The notes under the pieces: model-generated
Database searches by the model: none
Told to the model about the DNA's origin: nothing
Seen by the model: only the letters and a program-made list of their open reading frames with translations
NCBI GenBank assembly: GCA_001586195.1
Contig: CP014609.1
Coordinates: 62,001-126,000, forward strand
Source of the DNA: Solibacillus silvestris
GTDB taxonomy: Bacteria > Bacillota > Bacilli > Bacillales_A > Planococcaceae
Reading direction: 5' to 3'
Length of the DNA: 64,000 nucleotides
Program-made: the position numbers and the translations under genes
Shown: positions 61,388-64,000 of the stretch, one piece after another
How positions within the stretch are numbered: the stretch's first letter is position 1
Layout of the letters: each line of letters starts with the position of its first letter

Positions 61388-61513
61388 ATGGATTGGCTTG
61401 AGAGTCGTCCTAAAGAATGGGCAGGCAATTTTGAAGATGAGTGGATGCAGGGTGTTACACCAAAAATTACAATGAATCAGATTGTCAAAGTGGAACGATT
61501 TATAGCTAAGTAA
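61388..61513 (+). CDS. Small Trp-rich ORF (41 aa)
   Basis: ATG with GGGAGAGG about 8 bp upstream. The peptide reads MDWLESRPKEWAGNFEDEWM and continues to VERFIAK. No family is recognised. It is flanked by copies of GATACTTATT: 61341-61350 upstream, and both arms of a hairpin downstream (61537-61581). It may be a real small gene or the edge of a lost element. Confidence 0.4.
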   Translation: MDWLESRPKEWAGNFEDEWMQGVTPKITMNQIVKVERFIAK

Positions 61514-61536
61514 TATGTTCTTTATATTGAAGCGTT

Positions 61537-61581
61537 AATAAGTATCAACAATCGGGTGCAATTGTTGAATAGATACTTATT
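61537..61581 (+). repeat. Inverted repeat after the small ORF
   Basis: AATAAGTATC (61537-61546) and GATACTTATT (61572-61581) enclose CAACAAT/ATTGTTG, giving an almost continuous 17-bp stem. A third copy of GATACTTATT lies at 61341-61350, upstream of the ORF. No T run follows, so it is not a clear terminator. Confidence 0.55.
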
Positions 61582-61625
61582 GATTTCACGGAGTCGGGCA
61601 TTGTTAAGTATAGTAAGAACAAAGT

Positions 61626-61666
61626 AAAAGCGGCCCTCCCCAAATTAAATTGAGGAGGACCGCTTT
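61626..61666 (-). terminator. Terminator after the GlsB-like gene
   Basis: AAAGCGGTCCTCC pairs with GGAGGGCCGCTTT on the minus strand, followed by TACTTTG. Confidence 0.75.
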
Positions 61667-61723
61667 AATGTTTACATCTAATTCACTTAATTATATAAAG
61701 ATAAATTAAAAGATGTATGAAGC

Positions 61724-61978
61724 TTACGAAGCTCTACGCATTGATTTCATAATAAAGCTTACAACGAACACAAGTATAATGGCACCTATGATAGCAGGGA
61801 AGATATAGAAATCAGAAACTTTAGGTCCCCAACTTCCTAGAAGCATACCGCCAATCCATGCACCAATAATACCTGCAATAATATTACCAATAATTCCACC
61901 TGGGATATCTTTACCCAAAATGACTCCTGCAAGCCAACCGATAACTCCACCAATTATTAAAAACCAAAGAAAACTCAT
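61724..61978 (-). CDS. GlsB/YeaQ/YmgE-family stress membrane protein
   Basis: 84 residues with three Gly-rich helices: SFLWFLIIGGVIGWLAGVILG, GIIGNIIAGIIGAWIGGMLLG and IFPAIIGAIILVFVVSFI. This is the transglycosylase-associated/GlsB family, often induced by general stress. ATG 61978 is chosen because the earlier ATG 61987 directly abuts the ribosome site TAGGAG. Confidence 0.87.
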   Translation of the reverse strand: MSFLWFLIIGGVIGWLAGVILGKDIPGGIIGNIIAGIIGAWIGGMLLGSWGPKVSDFYIFPAIIGAIILVFVVSFIMKSMRRAS

Positions 61979-62119
61979 ACTGTCCATCTCCTATTTCTTA
62001 TTTTAATTATTTCGCGATAGTGGTTTATAACCTTTATTAGCTTTCTTCAAACATTTCAGAGGAAAAAATTTTCGAAAATTTTAAAGGAGCTAGCGTTTGT
62101 ACCAATAAACAGTTGAGAA

Positions 62120-62503
62120 ATGTTTAGTTTTGCAAAAGGGTTTCCAACAAGCGCAGCTGCTGCTCCAGCTGAAAATAGCCTGCTCCGCCTGGATTTACTT
62201 TTATATGGTTTGGCATCAAGTAAATTAACTGCTGCCGGTGAAAAATTGGGCTTACTTACAGTACATGAAGTGTTTGCGGACCGTACATATCAGGCGGATG
62301 GTACATTAACAACCCGCACTATGCCAAATGCACTCATTACTGATGAATCAAAAGCGATTACACAAATTATCGAAATGGTGAAAGAGGGGACAGTGACCTC
62401 TGTCCAGCAAACGAAAGTAGCGCTCCAGGCACATAGTATTTGTGTGCATGGAGACGGAGCGCATGCAGTGCAATTCGCAAAACACGCACGTCAGGAATTT
62501 TAA
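62120..62503 (+). pseudogene. pxpA: C-terminal fragment of 5-oxoprolinase subunit PxpA (LamB/YcsF)
   Basis: The frame of 127 residues matches only the C-terminal half of PxpA: AGEKLGLLTVHEVFADRTYQ, TRTMPNALITDESKAITQII and HSICVHGDGAHAVQFAKHAR. The N-terminal half, with the GxxNxDxGE-type start, is missing, and no pxpB or pxpC is adjacent. The ATG has a weak ribosome site. It is probably a decayed gene. Confidence 0.78.
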
Positions 62504-62539
62504 CAGCAGGGGGTAACGGTTCAGGCATTTCGTTCATTT

Positions 62540-62687
62540 AAGTGAGGACTTGCTTGTTCAAATGTTGGATTGTGGAATATTAGGTGAAATGTGAGGATTA
62601 TCTTGATGGAAATGAGGGTTAATTGCCCTCAAGTGAGGATTAAATGCGGGCATCTGAGGATTTTCCCAAAATAGTGAGGATTAACGC
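62540..62687 (-). repeat. 21-bp-period array G (seven units, motif AATCCTCA on minus strand)
   Basis: On the + strand TGAGGAT-type motifs start at 62543, 62564, 62592, 62613, 62634, 62655 and 62675: spacings 21, 28, 21, 21, 21, 20. The 28 can be read as 21 plus a 7-bp insertion. The minus-strand motif AATCCTCA is close to the TAATCGTCA/TATTCGTC of array F. It lies just past the terminator of the minus-strand deacetylase gene. Confidence 0.7.
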
Positions 62688-62688
62688 A

Positions 62689-62723
62689 AAGAAGAGTGGC
62701 GAATATAAACCACCACTCTTCTT
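62689..62723. terminator. Terminator of the PdaC-like gene
   Basis: AAGAAGAGTGG pairs with CCACTCTTCTT; 16 bp past the stop of the deacetylase gene. Confidence 0.8.
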
Positions 62724-62738
62724 AAAATTCACTTTCAA

Positions 62739-64000
62739 TTAATGATATGGCAAAATCTCAGAAACCGTTAAAAACTCATAACCTTCTTTTTGCAAGTAGG
62801 CAAGGACTGGCTCCAGTCCATCCGCTGTAGATTGGTGGATGTCATGCATTAACACAATTGCGTTATTATGCAATGCTTCTTTTACCATCGGGAACAACTT
62901 TTCAGAATCTCGATATTTCCAGTCAAGAGTATCAATCGTCCAGTTGACAGATTTACATGGGATTGCGTTACGAACATCATCGTTAATGGCACCGTAAGGA
63001 GGACGGAATACTGTAGAATTTTCACCGATCGCATGAATAATTGCTTCCTCTGTGGAATTGTACTCCTTTTCAATATCAGTAATAGACATTTTCGTTAAAA
63101 CGGGATGTGTCCACGTATGATTGCCGATTTCATGACCGCTATCACGCACTTGCCGTACTAAGCCCGGATAATATTGTGCTCGGCTGCCAAGCATAAAGAA
63201 CGTTGCTTTTGCATTGTACTTTTCCAGAAGTGCTAAAATCTGTTTTGTTACTTCCGGGTGTGGACCATCATCAAATGTAAGGGCGATCCGTTTCTTAGAT
63301 GAGCCCTTATCACTTTTAGGAATAATCGTATTTTCGGATTGCATTGCTATTTGGAAATCAGATGCTAAAAGCGGGTTGATGAATGATAAAGGAATTTCAA
63401 CTACTGGTATACCTGTTTCCGGTTTTGTCACTTCCCCTTCATTAAAATAAATGAATAGAGAGTCATTTTTCAATGCAAAATGTTTAAATAAACGCCATTT
63501 CGGCTCTGTAGCGAATGCAAGCTCCTTTTCTAATATATACTCTTTGTACGCCGGATTTTTAAGCATTTCCGATTGGATGTGTGCTGCAAATGTTTTTAGA
63601 CTTTCTAAATCCTTATTTAATAGAGCGCGAATATCAATCAGCCCGCCTGTTTCATAATCAATTAAAAATGTTTCAACCGTTGTTTGCTTCTCGTCGGCAT
63701 TTAAAATCATATTATTCGTTAAAACAAAGGAGTAATAATGCTCGTGCTCGAATGTTTCAACAGTAATCGTCAGATCGCCTGTTAACTTCTTAGTTTCTTG
63801 CTGCAGGCGCATCATGTTTATGTAATATTGTTTTGATTGTTCTATATAAGTCGTAATCTCTTTATTAAAAGCTTCATATTCCGTTAATGGATATTGTACG
63901 GTATAAGGCATTTTTTTATTGTCTGAACGATCTGTGACAATTTTTATTCCCGGGAATTTTGATGCTTCCTCCGTAATGGTATGCTCTTTAGCGGATGTTT
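62739..64000 (-). CDS. PdaC-like peptidoglycan N-acetylmuramic/polysaccharide deacetylase (5' end outside window)
   Basis: The frame stays open to the window edge, so the N-terminus is missing; ATG 63911 is internal (residues before it read FPGIKIVTDRSDNKK). A region of about 200 residues (DUF4163/DUF3298-like: YYSFVLTNNMILNADEKQTT, EPKWRLFKHFALKNDSLFIY) precedes a NodB domain with TFDDGPHPEVTKQILALL, GHEIGNHTWTHPVLTKM, RPPYGAINDDV and LMHDIHQSTADGLEP. This matches PdaC, which deacetylates peptidoglycan and confers lysozyme resistance. Array G lies beyond its terminator. Confidence 0.85.
   Translation of the reverse strand, partial: TSAKEHTITEEASKFPGIKIVTDRSDNKKMPYTVQYPLTEYEAFNKEITTYIEQSKQYYINMMRLQQETKKLTGDLTITVETFEHEHYYSFVLTNNMILNADEKQTTVETFLIDYETGGLIDIRALLNKDLESLKTFAAHIQSEMLKNPAYKEYILEKELAFATEPKWRLFKHFALKNDSLFIYFNEGEVTKPETGIPVVEIPLSFINPLLASDFQIAMQSENTIIPKSDKGSSKKRIALTFDDGPHPEVTKQILALLEKYNAKATFFMLGSRAQYYPGLVRQVRDSGHEIGNHTWTHPVLTKMSITDIEKEYNSTEEAIIHAIGENSTVFRPPYGAINDDVRNAIPCKSVNWTIDTLDWKYRDSEKLFPMVKEALHNNAIVLMHDIHQSTADGLEPVLAYLQKEGYEFLTVSEILPYH

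Overview
The window looks like a piece of chromosome from a low-GC Gram-positive, endospore-former-type bacterium, most likely a Planococcaceae member close to Solibacillus or Lysinibacillus. This rests on the AT-rich sequence, strong Shine-Dalgarno sites, frequent TTG/GTG starts, Bacillus-type lipoproteins, an S-box riboswitch, and families such as YjfB, AmhX, YrzF, PdaC-like and YocH-like proteins. The genus is inferred, not proven. No rRNA, tRNA, intact insertion sequence, prophage or CRISPR array was found.

Layout. 0.1-8.1 kb: a complete biotin-independent malonate decarboxylase locus. The MadLM malonate carrier is on the minus strand, divergent from gntR-mdcH-mdcA-mdcB-mdcC-mdcDE(fused)-mdcG, with paired operators between them. 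8.2-12.6 kb: a dispersed repeat, an acetyltransferase, an HD phosphohydrolase, YjfB, a LysM-3D cell-wall enzyme and a Cu/Zn superoxide dismutase lipoprotein. 12.9-16.5 kb: a TAXI-type TRAP transporter. 16.7-19.7 kb: a small acidic ORF, AmhX, an FhuF-like Fe-S reductase and DUF4395. 19.7-22.9 kb: a probable Fur-controlled small RNA, then an ECF-sigma operon (deacetylase, sigma, anti-sigma) with its own ECF-type promoter. 22.9-31.1 kb: transporters, peptidase T, a second copy of the dispersed repeat, a nitroreductase and SAM-riboswitch-controlled metY. 31.7-39.6 kb: homoserine dehydrogenase, a two-component system with an extra small membrane protein, a metallophosphoesterase and UppP. 40.7-44.6 kb: a probable lysine catabolic operon (aldehyde dehydrogenase, lysine 6-dehydrogenase-like, acyl-CoA dehydrogenase). 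46.4-55 kb: carbonic anhydrase, pirin with an MhqR-like operator, an amino-acid ABC transporter, a copper-linked pair with a CsoR-like operator, a YrzF-like kinase, and PadR plus a YhgE-type membrane protein. 55.3-64 kb: a beta-propeller protein, a MacB-like ABC exporter, small membrane proteins, a truncated pxpA and a PdaC-like deacetylase cut by the window edge.

The most unusual signal is a family of seven intergenic arrays (near 10.4, 18.2, 31.3, 34.1, 37.5, 44.8 and 62.6 kb). A 6-8 bp motif recurs every 21 bp while the bases between differ. Several arrays share one architecture of nine units spanning 164-165 bp from first to last motif, with one short 19-bp unit at a fixed place. Different loci use different motif versions (TATTAGAA, AAGTAGAA, TATTCGTC, AATCCTCA). 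Most lie just past a gene's terminator. They are not coding and do not match a CRISPR array or any repeat class I know.

Other regulatory links read from the DNA: a 22-bp double direct repeat shared by the two-component operon (34.2 kb) and the MacB-like exporter (57.5 kb); a Fur box inside the promoter of a structured, C-rich, ORF-less transcript resembling FsrA in concept; and an ECF promoter upstream of the operon encoding that sigma factor.
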